The notes under the pieces were generated by a model that worked only from the letters and a program-made list of their open reading frames with translations, did no database searches and was not told the DNA's origin. A stretch of DNA of 64,000 bases, taken from positions 4,232,001-4,296,000 of the forward strand of contig NC_008255.1 of NCBI RefSeq assembly GCF_000014145.1, given 5' to 3'. The position numbers and the translations under genes were made by a program. Position 1 is the stretch's first letter. Each line of letters opens with the position of its first letter. Origin of the DNA: Cytophaga hutchinsonii ATCC 33406. GTDB lineage: Bacteria; Bacteroidota; Bacteroidia; Cytophagales; Cytophagaceae. Positions 1 through 8,870 of this stretch are shown one piece after another.

Positions 1-1293
1 AAAATCGGTGATGCTTCAACGCGCATGCCGATCGAAATCATACACGCCTTCGCTATCTTAAAAAAGGCAGCTGCACAAACAAATCTCGAATTAGGGATTT
101 TAGATAAAGAAAAAGCAGGCAGTATCGCAGAAGTCTGCGATGAAATTCTGGCAAAAAAACTGGATGATCAATTTCCGTTGGTTGTATGGCAAACAGGTTC
201 GGGTACACAATCAAATATGAATGTGAATGAAGTGATTGCAAACCGTGCACATGTTTTGCTTGGCGGAAATTTACTGGATGAAACAAAAAAAATTCATCCA
301 AATGATGATGTAAATAAATCGCAGTCATCAAACGACACGTTTCCCACGGCTATGCACATTGCCGCTTGCCTGATGTTAAAAAAAGTAACGATTCCAGGAA
401 TAGAGCAATTGCAGCATACGTTACGGACAAAAACAGAACAGTTTAAAGATGTTGTTAAAATAGGCCGTACGCATTTCATGGATGCAACGCCTTTGACATT
501 GGGCCAGGAGTTTTCCGGATATGCTGCGCAATTAAGCTATGCATTAAAAGCAATTCACAATGCCTCGGCACATCTTTCAGAACTAGCGCTGGGTGGAACA
601 GCTGTTGGTACGGGAATTAATGCACCCAAAGGATATGCGGAACGGGTTGCCGGGCACATTGCTGCGCTCACAGGTTTTCCGTTTACATCAGCACCCAATA
701 AATTTGAAGCACTTGCTACACACGACGCATTGGTAGAAATGCACGGCGCGTTAAAAACGTCTGCAGTGAGTCTGATGAAAATTGCAAATGACATTCGCAT
801 GCTTGCATCCGGTCCCAGAAGCGGGATTGGAGAAATCCACATTCCGGATAATGAACCCGGATCTTCAATCATGCCGGGCAAGGTGAATCCTACACAGGTA
901 GAAGCCTTGACGATGGTTTGCGCGCAGGTAATGGGAAATGATGTAACATTGTCCGTTGCAGGTTCTATGGGACAGTTTGAATTGAATGTGTTCAAACCGG
1001 TGATTATTTATAATTTTCTGCAATCTGCACGGCTGATCGGTGATGCATGTGTTTCATTTAATGAAAAATGTGCAAAAGGAATAGAGCCTAATACAGCCAC
1101 CATTGAACGCAATGTAGAAAACTCGTTGATGCTGGTTACAGCCTTAAATCCGCATATTGGTTATGATAAGTCTGCAGAAATTGCAAAACATGCGCATAAA
1201 GAAAACACAAGTCTCCGGCAGGCTGCATTAGCATTAGGCTATGTTACCAACGAACAGTTTGATGCCTGGGTAAATCCTAAAAATATGATCTAG
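1..1293 (+). CDS. fumC: Fumarate hydratase class II, 5'-truncated by window edge
   Basis: Catalyses the reversible hydration of fumarate to malate in the TCA cycle as a soluble homotetramer. The frame is open from base 1 (K-I-G-D-A-S-T-R before the first ATG at 25), and the class II family normally has about 30 more residues upstream, so the true start lies outside the window. Visible family marks are the [12 protein letters not shown] block, the [16 protein letters not shown] block and the fumarase/aspartase signature [11 protein letters not shown] near nt 860-890. The C-terminal part is complete and ends at TAG 1291. Aspartase and argininosuccinate lyase share the fold, but the overall sequence is plainly FumC. 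No terminator is obvious before the next gene. Confidence 0.95.
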   Translation, partial: KIGDASTRMPIEIIHAFAILKKAAAQTNLELGILDKEKAGSIAEVCDEILAKKLDDQFPLVVWQTGSGTQSNMNVNEVIANRAHVLLGGNLLDETKKIHPNDDVNKSQSSNDTFPTAMHIAACLMLKKVTIPGIEQLQHTLRTKTEQFKDVVKIGRTHFMDATPLTLGQEFSGYAAQLSYALKAIHNASAHLSELALGGTAVGTGINAPKGYAERVAGHIAALTGFPFTSAPNKFEALATHDALVEMHGALKTSAVSLMKIANDIRMLASGPRSGIGEIHIPDNEPGSSIMPGKVNPTQVEALTMVCAQVMGNDVTLSVAGSMGQFELNVFKPVIIYNFLQSARLIGDACVSFNEKCAKGIEPNTATIERNVENSLMLVTALNPHIGYDKSAEIAKHAHKENTSLRQAALALGYVTNEQFDAWVNPKNMI

Positions 1294-1426
1294 ATATACT
1301 GTAAAACCTTAATTGGGAAGATGTTTTATGAATGAATGAACGTTTAATACCCTCATATACATAAAAGCTCTTTTCTTTCTCAAATAAAAAATATAATTTA
1401 CATCATACATACTATTGAATCTACTT

Positions 1427-1996
1427 ATGAAAAACATATTTTTACCACTGGCCCTGATGGTGAGCATTTCAATTTCTTCATTTGCACAAATGACTAAGGC
1501 AGAAGAAAAAGAATGGGCGCATAAAATTAAGTCCTTAACTCCGGCTTCATACAAGCAGCTTGTTGAAGATAAAAGTGCACTTGAAAACCAGGTAAATAAT
1601 CTGAAGCAGGAAAACGATGTATTAAAAGCACAGGTATCCGATTTAAATTCAAAATTAAAAGAAGCACAAGCATCACAGGAAGCAAAAAAAGTCACTTCAT
1701 CAGGTACTACAGTTCCTGCAAATGAAATGGCAGCAAAAGGTGTTGTATATAAAGTTCAGATCGGCGCATTTAAAAATAAAGACCTGAGCAAATACTTCAA
1801 CAACAACAAAAACTTTAGCGGCGAAGTGGATGCAGATGGTACAAAAAAATATACACTGGGTGCATTTCCAAGCTATTGGGAAGCGGACAATTTTAAAAAA
1901 TATTTACGCGAAATGGGTGTAAGTGATGCCTGGGTTGTTGCATACAAAGATGGTAAACGCATTGAATTGAAAGATGCATTAGAAGGCACATTATAA
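1427..1996 (+). CDS. Secreted coiled-coil protein with SPOR-like C-terminal domain
   Basis: A 189-residue protein starting at ATG 1427; a TTG four codons upstream is less likely because the signal peptide begins MKNIFLPLALMVSISISSFA. Behind the signal peptide are an Ala/Glu/Lys-rich coiled coil (about residues 45-90), a low-complexity linker and a C-terminal domain of about 80 residues opening with VYKVQIGAFKNKD. That opening and the later YTLGAF repeat are typical of SPOR-like domains, which bind denuded septal peptidoglycan in other bacteria. A role at the cell wall is inference. It appears to be transcribed alone and is followed by a strong terminator. Confidence 0.7.
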   Translation: MKNIFLPLALMVSISISSFAQMTKAEEKEWAHKIKSLTPASYKQLVEDKSALENQVNNLKQENDVLKAQVSDLNSKLKEAQASQEAKKVTSSGTTVPANEMAAKGVVYKVQIGAFKNKDLSKYFNNNKNFSGEVDADGTKKYTLGAFPSYWEADNFKKYLREMGVSDAWVVAYKDGKRIELKDALEGTL

Positions 1997-2017
1997 TTCT
2001 TTTAGAAAAAACAATTG

Positions 2018-2052
2018 AAAGCCCCCCGCAGCTGCGGGGGGCTTTATTTTTT
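2018..2052 (+). terminator. Rho-independent terminator after the SPOR-like gene
   Basis: Perfect 28-nt palindrome at 2018-2045 (arm AAAGCCCCCCGCAG, GC-rich core), followed by a run of T at 2046-2052. It lies 21 nt after the stop codon at 1996. Confidence 0.9.
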
Positions 2053-2079
2053 TACATAAGATAAGTTACTTACAGGCAT

Positions 2080-2110
2080 TCTGATTCTCGCCGATCTTTT
2101 CGTATTTTTA
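2080..2110 (+). promoter_or_regulatory. Possible Bacteroidetes-type promoter for the DUF2130 gene
   Basis: TCTG at 2080-2083, a 19-nt spacer and TATTTTTA at 2103-2110. This matches TTTG-N19-TAnnTTTG with one mismatch in each box and would start RNA a few bases before ATG 2134. The match is modest. Confidence 0.35.
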
Positions 2111-2133
2111 ATATCTATTTCCATCCATTGATT

Positions 2134-3411
2134 ATGAGTTCCATCAACCAAATAACCTGCCCGAATTGCGGACACAACTTTCATGCTGAACAAGCATTAG
2201 CCAAACAGATTGAGGCAGAGGTAACTGTTCGTGTTCAAAAAGATGCAGACGAACGGAAAAAGCAGTTAGATGATGCTGAATTAAAACTTCGGAATCTTCA
2301 AAAAAATCTGGTCGCAGAAAAGGCACAGATGGAAGAAACAATGAAAGCCAATTTGCTTAAAGAAAAAAATCTTATTGAACAGCAGTTGCGCAAACAGTTA
2401 AGCGAGCAGATCAACGAACAGGTTTCTAAAGACAATGCTACAATGATGGAGAGTATGCGTGCTGATCTGGAAAAAAAGAATAAAGAAAACCAGGAATTAA
2501 AATTGAAAGAAGTAGAGTTGATGCGTGCAGAGCAAAAACTCAAGGATGTAGAGCAGGAAATGAAAGTATCTTTTGAAAAGCAGATGCTGGAGCAAAAGAA
2601 ATTAATGGCAGAGGAAATTCAAAAATCTGCTGATGAACAAAACCAGGCAAAGAACAGAGAGAAGGACGCACAGCTTGAGCAACTGCGCAGACAGATAGAT
2701 GAAATGAAACGTAAAGCGGAACAAGGCTCTATGCAGCTGCAGGGTGAAGCGCAGGAATTATTTTTAGAGGAACTGTTAAAGGCGAGCTTCCCGTTTGATC
2801 TGATTGAAGAAGTAGGAAAAGGTGTACGCGGTGCAGATATTATTCAAACAGTACGGAATACACAAGGCAGAGACTGCGGAAGCATTATCTACGAAGCAAA
2901 AAATACAAAAGCGTTTAGCGAAGGATGGATCGATAAATTGAAAGGAGATTTGCGCAGCCAGAAAGCTAGTTTAGCTGTATTGGTAACAAGTGTCATGCCG
3001 AAAGAAATGACAACGTTTGGTATTAAAGACGGCATCTGGATCTGTACGTTTGAGCAGGTACGCGGTTTGTCTCACGTCTTGCGTGATGGCTTGATCCGTA
3101 TAACAGAAGCAAAGGGAGCCGAAGAAAACAGAGGAGAAAAAATGCAGATGCTGTATTCATACTTAACCGGTCACGAATTCCGTCAGCAGGTGGAAGCGAT
3201 TGTAGAAGCTTTCTCCAGTATGCAATCTGCTTTACACAAAGAGAAAATTGCCATGCAGAAGATGTGGAAAGAACGCGAAAAACAGATCGACAAAGTAATT
3301 GAAAGTACTACCGGCATGTACGGCTCCATCAGAGGTATTGCAGGTAGCGCGGTTGGTGAAATAAAAGCACTGGAGCTGGATAGTGAGGATGATCTGCTGC
3401 TGGAAGAATAG
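2134..3411 (+). CDS. DUF2130 family coiled-coil protein with zinc ribbon
   Basis: A 425-residue protein; ATG 2134 is chosen over the in-frame TTG at 2128. The N-terminus holds a small CPNCGHNFH knuckle likely to bind zinc. Residues of about 25-205 are a long charged coiled coil rich in E, K and Q. The C-terminal domain is DUF2130, with GADI followed by a beta-strand and YEAKNTK, a D...ExK arrangement like PD-(D/E)xK nucleases. Nuclease activity is an inference from that motif; the family has no settled function. RmuC-type proteins have a similar coiled-coil-plus-nuclease plan. The gene stands alone between a terminator and recJ. Confidence 0.75.
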   Translation: MSSINQITCPNCGHNFHAEQALAKQIEAEVTVRVQKDADERKKQLDDAELKLRNLQKNLVAEKAQMEETMKANLLKEKNLIEQQLRKQLSEQINEQVSKDNATMMESMRADLEKKNKENQELKLKEVELMRAEQKLKDVEQEMKVSFEKQMLEQKKLMAEEIQKSADEQNQAKNREKDAQLEQLRRQIDEMKRKAEQGSMQLQGEAQELFLEELLKASFPFDLIEEVGKGVRGADIIQTVRNTQGRDCGSIIYEAKNTKAFSEGWIDKLKGDLRSQKASLAVLVTSVMPKEMTTFGIKDGIWICTFEQVRGLSHVLRDGLIRITEAKGAEENRGEKMQMLYSYLTGHEFRQQVEAIVEAFSSMQSALHKEKIAMQKMWKEREKQIDKVIESTTGMYGSIRGIAGSAVGEIKALELDSEDDLLLEE

Positions 3412-3435
3412 CAATTCATTACAGCGAATAAATTC

Positions 3436-3458
3436 CAAATTACAAAAGACAAATTCCA
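3436..3458 (+). repeat. Short dispersed repeat, copy 1
   Basis: CAAATTACAAAAGACAAATT plus CCA recurs at 23725-23747 with one mismatch. Both copies are intergenic and rich in AAATTCC words. It looks like a short dispersed intergenic repeat. Confidence 0.55.
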
Positions 3459-3495
3459 GAAGTGCTTGATATAGTAATCAGCTGTTTAAATTTTT

Positions 3496-3526
3496 AACGC
3501 TCCAAGGATTTCCCCCGTCGAGCGTT
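3496..3526 (+). terminator. Weak hairpin between the DUF2130 gene and recJ
   Basis: A 7-bp inverted repeat, AACGCTC/GAGCGTT at 3496-3502 and 3520-3526, with a 17-nt loop and only a short T stretch after it. It could be a weak terminator of the upstream gene. The remainder of the 177-base gap shows nothing else. Confidence 0.3.
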
Positions 3527-3588
3527 TCGACCTTATAAAAGAAACACACGCATTAGGCCTTTAGCCTTCCGCTTTAAGCATAAGAACA

Positions 3589-5313
3589 TTGAATACGACT
3601 ACTAAACGCTGGATCACAAAAACATTACCTGCACAGGAGAAGGCACGGTCGCTGGCGGAGGCATTAAATATAAATGCATACATCTCTGCCATGCTTGTGC
3701 AGCGCAACATTGAAACATTTGAAGAAGCAAAGAATTTTTTCAGACCGTCTTTATCGCAATTACATGATCCGTTTTTAATGCGCGACATGGAAAAGGCTGT
3801 TACGCGACTGATGCAAGCCATTGCCGGGAATGAACGCATACTGATCTATGGCGATTATGATGTGGACGGTACAACATCCGTATCTGTTTTTTATGGTTTC
3901 TTAAAAAATTACTATACAAATATCGAATACTATATACCCGATCGGTATAAAGAAGGCTACGGCGTATCAAAAGCCGGCATTGAGTATGCACGCGACACAA
4001 ATGCAACATTAATCGTTAGTCTGGATTGCGGCATACGTGCGGTTGAAATGGTTGCATACGCGAACTCATTCGGAATTGACTTTATCATTTGTGATCACCA
4101 CAATCCCGGCAACGAACTGCCGGATGCTGTTGCTATCCTGGATCCGAAACAAAACAATTGTTCTTATCCATACAAAGAACTTTCTGGCTGTGGTGTTGGC
4201 TTTAAGCTTTTACAGGCTTTATGCACACGCGCAGGTTATTCCTCCGAATTATTATTTGAACAGATTGATTTACTAGCGATAAGTATTTGCTCAGACATTG
4301 TTCCAATAACGGGAGAAAATAGAATTCTAACGTATTTTGGACTTCAAAAACTGAATGAATCACCACGACCGGGTATTCAGGCCATCGTTGATGTTTCAGG
4401 TTTGAAAAAAGCGATTGATGTCAACACAGTTGTGTTTACGATCGGTCCCCGTATTAATGCTGCCGGCCGCATTGACCATGCGTTTGCAGCTGTTGAGTTA
4501 CTGCTCGCTGAAAATAAAACCGATGCAGCAAACTTTGCTGCCAACATCAATGATCATAATTTAGTACGCAGAGAGTTCGATGAAACCATTACAGGTGAAG
4601 CCTTGGGAATGATTCAGAGCAATGCAAATGCAGCGACAGCATCTTCAACCGTTTTATATAAAAATGACTGGCATAAAGGTGTGATCGGAATTGTGGCCTC
4701 ACGCTGCATTGAACATTATCACCGTCCTACCATCATCCTTACACAATCAAACGGTAAAGTAGCAGGTTCGGCGCGTTCAGTACCCGATTACGACCTATAT
4801 GAAGCGATCGATAAATGTTCAGACTTATTGATTCAGTTCGGCGGACATAAATACGCGGCAGGTTTAACGATGGAAGAAAAAAACATTGAAGCATTCCGTA
4901 CAAAGTTTGAAGAAGTTGTATCCGCAACGATCCGCAAAGAGCAGCTTATACCAATGATTTCCATTGATTTAGAATTGCCGTTGAATCAGATTGATAGCCG
5001 GTTCTTCAATATCGTTCGGCAAATGGGGCCGTTTGGTCCGCAAAATATGCAGCCCATATTTGTATCCAGGAATGTGATGGACGACGGCACATCCAGAATC
5101 TTAAAAGACAAACACCTAAAATTGAACATTCGTCAGCAAGATTCTGTAACTTACCCTGCAATCGGATGGCAAATGCATGCTTTTTATGACCGTATAAAAA
5201 ATAAAGAGCCGTTTGACATTTGTTATTCGCTGGAAGAAAATGAATTCAATGGTAAAAAAACGATTCAACTCATGATTCGTGACATTCAATTTATAAAAGA
5301 CAGAACCCATTAA
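3589..5313 (+). CDS. recJ: Single-stranded-DNA-specific exonuclease RecJ
   Basis: Degrades single-stranded DNA 5' to 3' in recombination and mismatch repair. The 574-residue protein carries the DHH-phosphoesterase motifs in order: DYDVDGTTS near residue 88, the DHH triad in ICDHHNPG, INAAGR, and the DHHA1 motif GGHKYAAG, followed by a C-terminal OB-like region. The TTG start at 3589 is chosen because the peptide after it (TKRWITKTLPAQEKA) matches the usual RecJ N-terminus and no ATG precedes the first conserved block. lptB starts 3 nt after the stop, so recJ, lptB and the GH3 gene form one operon. Confidence 0.93.
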   Translation: MNTTTKRWITKTLPAQEKARSLAEALNINAYISAMLVQRNIETFEEAKNFFRPSLSQLHDPFLMRDMEKAVTRLMQAIAGNERILIYGDYDVDGTTSVSVFYGFLKNYYTNIEYYIPDRYKEGYGVSKAGIEYARDTNATLIVSLDCGIRAVEMVAYANSFGIDFIICDHHNPGNELPDAVAILDPKQNNCSYPYKELSGCGVGFKLLQALCTRAGYSSELLFEQIDLLAISICSDIVPITGENRILTYFGLQKLNESPRPGIQAIVDVSGLKKAIDVNTVVFTIGPRINAAGRIDHAFAAVELLLAENKTDAANFAANINDHNLVRREFDETITGEALGMIQSNANAATASSTVLYKNDWHKGVIGIVASRCIEHYHRPTIILTQSNGKVAGSARSVPDYDLYEAIDKCSDLLIQFGGHKYAAGLTMEEKNIEAFRTKFEEVVSATIRKEQLIPMISIDLELPLNQIDSRFFNIVRQMGPFGPQNMQPIFVSRNVMDDGTSRILKDKHLKLNIRQQDSVTYPAIGWQMHAFYDRIKNKEPFDICYSLEENEFNGKKTIQLMIRDIQFIKDRTH

Positions 5314-5316
5314 TAT

Positions 5317-6054
5317 ATGATACTTGGAGCTGACAATCTGATTAAAAAATATAAAAGCCGTTTGGTAGTAAACGACGTTTCTGTAAATGTAAAACAGGGT
5401 GAAATTGTTGGATTGCTCGGGCCAAATGGTGCCGGTAAAACAACAAGTTTTTATATGATCGTCGGGTTGATCAAACCGAATACAGGCAGAGTATATCTGG
5501 ACGATGAAGACATAACAGACCTGCCGATGTATCAGCGCGCGCGAAAGGGCTTAGGTTATCTGGCACAGGAAGCATCGGTATTCAGAGAACTTAGTGTAGA
5601 AGATAATATTGGTGCTGTATTGGAAATGACCGGCATGCCTAAATCACAGCAAAAAGAAAAGATCGAATCACTGATGGAAGAATTCTCTTTGACACATGTG
5701 CGTAAAAATTTAGGGAAAGTATTATCCGGGGGGGAACGCAGAAGAACCGAAATTGCACGTGCCCTGGCCGTTGATCCGAAGTTTGTACTGCTGGATGAAC
5801 CCTTTGCAGGCGTTGATCCTATTGCTGTAGAAGAAATTCAAACGATTGTTGCCCGACTGAAAAATAAAAACATCGGTATATTAATTACAGACCACAACGT
5901 AAACGAAACACTTTCCATTACAGACAGAGCCTATCTGTTGTTTGAAGGAAAAATTCTGCGTTCAGGAACAGCTGAAGAATTAGCCGAAGACGAAACCGTT
6001 CGTCGCGTATACTTAGGCCAGCATTTCCAATTCCGCAGAAAAGTGTTAATTTAA
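5317..6054 (+). CDS. lptB: LPS export ABC transporter ATP-binding protein
   Basis: Cytoplasmic ATPase of the LptB2FG complex that extracts lipopolysaccharide from the inner membrane. The 245-residue protein has Walker [10 protein letters not shown] (about residue 34), Q-loop YLAQEASVF, signature LSGGERRR, Walker B FVLLDEPF followed by AGVDP, and the switch histidine in ITDHNV. The residues after Walker A and the [12 protein letters not shown] segment are typical of LptB rather than of other ABC ATPases. It is placed tightly between recJ and the GH3 gene; the permease subunits are not in this window. Confidence 0.93.
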   Translation: MILGADNLIKKYKSRLVVNDVSVNVKQGEIVGLLGPNGAGKTTSFYMIVGLIKPNTGRVYLDDEDITDLPMYQRARKGLGYLAQEASVFRELSVEDNIGAVLEMTGMPKSQQKEKIESLMEEFSLTHVRKNLGKVLSGGERRRTEIARALAVDPKFVLLDEPFAGVDPIAVEEIQTIVARLKNKNIGILITDHNVNETLSITDRAYLLFEGKILRSGTAEELAEDETVRRVYLGQHFQFRRKVLI

Positions 6055-6059
6055 TATAC

Positions 6060-7574
6060 ATGATTCCACTTTTTAATTTTGCGATTAAACAATTCATGAA
6101 TCAACGGATGAAAAACATCCGAGGATTCATGGAACATCCGATTGAAACGCAGCAACGTGTTTTAAAGAACCTGTTACAGCAGGCAGCTTTAACTGAGTGG
6201 GGTAAAACACATGGGTATAAAGACATTCAATCCAACGAACAGTTTGCGCAGCAGGTACCAGTTTCAACCTATGAAACATTCTACCCATGGATCGAGCGCT
6301 GCCTGAAAGGTGAACAGCAGATCCTGTGGCAATCAGACATCGATTGGTTTTCAAAATCTTCCGGCACTACAAATGCAAAAAGTAAATTCATTCCCGTTTC
6401 GAAAGAATCCTTAAAAGATTGCCATTATAAAGGTGGCATGGATTTGCTGACCTTGTATTTTGACAATGCTCCGGAAAGCAAATTATTTCAGGGGAAATCA
6501 TTAGCGGTTGGAGGGTCGTGTTCACCCAATCCACACCGCGACAATTCAAAGATCGGCGATATTTCAGCCGTAATCATGGCAAACCTGCCTACCTGGGCAC
6601 AGTACGCGCGTACACCATCCATTCAGACTGCATTGATGAATGAGTGGGAAGCTAAGATTGATAAGTTGGCCGAAGAATGCTCGAAAGAGAATGTAACAAA
6701 TTTGTCCGGTGTGCCTACCTGGGCAGTATTGCTGTTAGAGTACATGCTGGAAAAAAGCGGAAAAGAAAACATGCTTGAGATCTGGCCGCACTTTGAATGT
6801 TTCTTTCACGGGGCCGTTTCATTTCATCCATATAAAACGGCTTTTCAAAAATTCTTTCCATCCGATAAGGTCCGTTATATGGAAACATACAATGCATCCG
6901 AAGGATTTTTTGGTGTGCAGGATGATCTGAGCAGAGATGATCTGCTGCTGTATTTAGATCATGGTATTTATTATGAATTTATTCCGATCGATGAAATTGA
7001 TGCGGAGTTTCCCAAAACAATATCGCTGGAGCAAGTACAGCTGAATGAAGCCTATGCGCTGGTAATCTCTACCAATAGTGGCTTGTGGCGGTATAACGTA
7101 GGTGATGTGGTGCGCTTCACTTCGATTACACCTTACAGAATAAAAATTACCGGCCGCACCAAACATTATATCAATGTGTTCGGCGAAGAGCTGATGGTTG
7201 AAAATGCAGAGATGGCTGTTTCAAAAGCATGTGAAGCTACAAATGCCGTACTGGCCAATTTTACTGCGGGCCCGATTTATTTCAACAATGAAAACAAAGG
7301 CGGTCACGAATGGATCATAGAATTTGAAACAGCGCCAGGTGATAAAGATCGGTTTACACAGTTGCTGGATCAGTTCTTAAAAGAGCTGAACTCCGATTAT
7401 GAAGCCAAGCGCTACAAAGACATGGCCTTGTTGTTACCAACGATACATTTTGTTCCGGAAGGCACTTTTTATAAATGGCTCAAGCTGAAAGGCAAGCTGG
7501 GCGGGCAACACAAAGTACCACGCTTATCTAATAACAGGGAGTACCTGGAAGATATATTGACGAAGTGTTTGTAG
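6060..7574 (+). CDS. GH3 family acyl-acid-amido synthetase-like protein
   Basis: A 504-residue member of the GH3 (auxin-responsive) family within the acyl-adenylating superfamily. The plant enzymes activate a carboxylic acid with ATP and join it to an amino acid; the bacterial substrate is not known. Visible blocks are the phosphate-binding FSKSSGTTNAKSKFIPVS near residue 97, the YNASEGFFG motif, and the C-terminal GDVVRFT and KITGRTKHYINVFGEEL segment near residue 360. It starts 5 nt after lptB, so it is co-transcribed with it. A link to envelope lipid chemistry is suggested only by this location. Confidence 0.85.
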   Translation: MIPLFNFAIKQFMNQRMKNIRGFMEHPIETQQRVLKNLLQQAALTEWGKTHGYKDIQSNEQFAQQVPVSTYETFYPWIERCLKGEQQILWQSDIDWFSKSSGTTNAKSKFIPVSKESLKDCHYKGGMDLLTLYFDNAPESKLFQGKSLAVGGSCSPNPHRDNSKIGDISAVIMANLPTWAQYARTPSIQTALMNEWEAKIDKLAEECSKENVTNLSGVPTWAVLLLEYMLEKSGKENMLEIWPHFECFFHGAVSFHPYKTAFQKFFPSDKVRYMETYNASEGFFGVQDDLSRDDLLLYLDHGIYYEFIPIDEIDAEFPKTISLEQVQLNEAYALVISTNSGLWRYNVGDVVRFTSITPYRIKITGRTKHYINVFGEELMVENAEMAVSKACEATNAVLANFTAGPIYFNNENKGGHEWIIEFETAPGDKDRFTQLLDQFLKELNSDYEAKRYKDMALLLPTIHFVPEGTFYKWLKLKGKLGGQHKVPRLSNNREYLEDILTKCL

Positions 7575-7672
7575 GAAAACAATGTCAAATAAAAGACAAT
7601 ATTAGAAATGGATGGCAGCAAAAACCTCAAAAACTACTTAAAAAGCATTTTTAAAATAAGTGATGAAAATAG

Positions 7673-7703
7673 TTTGTGCTGCTTTTATAAAATCGTAACT
7701 TTG
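7673..7703 (+). promoter_or_regulatory. Consensus Bacteroidetes promoter for the Abi-associated RNA
   Basis: TTTG at 7673-7676, a spacer of exactly 19 nt and TAACTTTG at 7696-7703 give a full match to TTTG-N19-TAnnTTTG. The predicted start of transcription is about 7709. It is the clearest promoter in the window and sits about 130 nt ahead of the Abi start codon. Confidence 0.75.
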
Positions 7704-7708
7704 TCATA

Positions 7709-7822
7709 TAAAATAAGAGTACTTTTTAATAGGCCTGCTCTATTTCTTATATAAGACAGTTCATCAGCTAACACAATACACCTCCCATGCCTCTCTTTGA
7801 AGCACACTTGGGGGGTTTTTTC
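7709..7822 (+). ncRNA. Predicted small RNA upstream of the Abi_2/AbiF-like gene
   Basis: A complete small transcription unit of about 113 nt between the consensus promoter and an intrinsic terminator. It holds no convincing open reading frame. It can fold: AAATAAGAG (7711-7719) can pair with CTCTATTT (7738-7745) with one bulge, TCTTATATAAGA (7745-7756) is a palindrome, and the 3' end is the GC-rich terminator hairpin. A short RNA, a terminator and then a HEPN toxin-like gene is the layout of RNA-antitoxin modules, and AbiF relatives have been reported with an upstream non-coding RNA. The RNA itself is inferred from sequence signals only. Confidence 0.55.
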
Positions 7823-7826
7823 TTTT
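7780..7826 (+). terminator. Intrinsic terminator just before the Abi start codon
   Basis: ACCTCCC (7780-7786) pairs with GGGGGGT (7810-7816), including one G-U pair, and a small TGC/GCA stem lies inside the loop. TTTTTTCTTTT follows from 7816. It ends about 10 nt before ATG 7835, so the Abi message must come from read-through or from a separate start. An attenuator role is the natural reading. Confidence 0.7.
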
Positions 7827-7834
7827 ATAATCTT

Positions 7835-8782
7835 ATGAGTAAGCAAACTTTTAACAAGGCACCTCTTAATTTTCAAAATCAAATTATTTTACTAAAAAAC
7901 AGAGGCTTAAAAATAGTTGATGAAGCTAAAGCAGTAAATTATTTACAAGAGATCAGTTATTATCGTTTGAGTGCCTATTTTTTGCCGTATCAATCTACCA
8001 AGGATACGTTTAATAAAAATACAGATTTTGATCAAATACTAAGTACTTATACGTTTGATAGAGAACTACGCTTATTGGTTTTTGATTGTATTGAACGTAT
8101 AGAAGTTGCTATAAGAACACAATTTATCTATACGATGGCATTACATTATAATGACAGCCATTGGCAGGATAACCAGATACACTTTATTACACCACATTAT
8201 AATAAAATTGGCCAATTAATAAATCCATTTGCAGATTTTCAATCAATCATTTCAAAAGCAAAAACTGCGCGCACGCCTGAAGTATTTATTAAACATTATA
8301 TTGACAATTATCATACACCGGCAAATCCTCCAAGCTGGATGTGTTTAGAATTGCTTACGATTGGTGAATTATCCCACCTTTATAGAGGATTAAAAAACAA
8401 TATCGATAAAAAACGCATAGCAGATTTTTTTGATGTGCATCATACTGTTTTTACTTCATGGCTTCATACACTAACCTATATTAGAAATATTTGCGCACAT
8501 CATAGTCGTTTATGGAATAGAGATTTAGCAATTGAACCGGAAAAGCTATTAAAGCCAACTGGTGGCTGGATCGATAAACCTTTTGAAAATAATAAACGCG
8601 TATTTTACTTTCTGTGTGTATTAAAATATATGTTACAAAGAGCAAATCCCGGGAATAGTATGAAAGATAAACTTCAAGATTTGTTTAACCGCTATCCAAA
8701 TATTCCAATAAAATTTTTAGGTATTCCTTCTGATGGAAAAGGTAGCTTATTAAATTGGCAAAACCAGGCACTTTGGAAATGA
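7835..8782 (+). CDS. Abi_2 / AbiF-like abortive-infection HEPN protein
   Basis: A 315-residue protein of the Abi_2 (AbiD/AbiF) family, cytoplasmic HEPN-fold proteins implicated in abortive phage resistance. Family marks are the N-terminal YLQEISYYRLSAYFLPYQ, the ERIEVAIRTQF helix and RNICAHHSRLWNR beginning at residue 217, which contains the HEPN Rx4H catalytic pair R217/H222. ATG 7835 is preferred over TTG- or ATG-initiated extensions because those would translate the terminator hairpin (7780-7826). The gene is more AT-rich than lptB or ileS, in line with horizontal transfer. Ribonuclease activity is known for related HEPN proteins but is inference here. Confidence 0.87.
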   Translation: MSKQTFNKAPLNFQNQIILLKNRGLKIVDEAKAVNYLQEISYYRLSAYFLPYQSTKDTFNKNTDFDQILSTYTFDRELRLLVFDCIERIEVAIRTQFIYTMALHYNDSHWQDNQIHFITPHYNKIGQLINPFADFQSIISKAKTARTPEVFIKHYIDNYHTPANPPSWMCLELLTIGELSHLYRGLKNNIDKKRIADFFDVHHTVFTSWLHTLTYIRNICAHHSRLWNRDLAIEPEKLLKPTGGWIDKPFENNKRVFYFLCVLKYMLQRANPGNSMKDKLQDLFNRYPNIPIKFLGIPSDGKGSLLNWQNQALWK

Positions 8783-8870
8783 ACGACAGAGAAGCATTCC
8801 GCATAATAAACGGGGTACATTTCCCTTAATAAAAAAATAATTAACTTGTCATTATCAATTGACAGCTTTT

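Noticed and set aside
7787-7834. A longer Abi protein starting at ATG 7787
   Set aside because: This extension would translate through the terminator hairpin and its T run. ATG 7835 begins at the family-like N-terminus.
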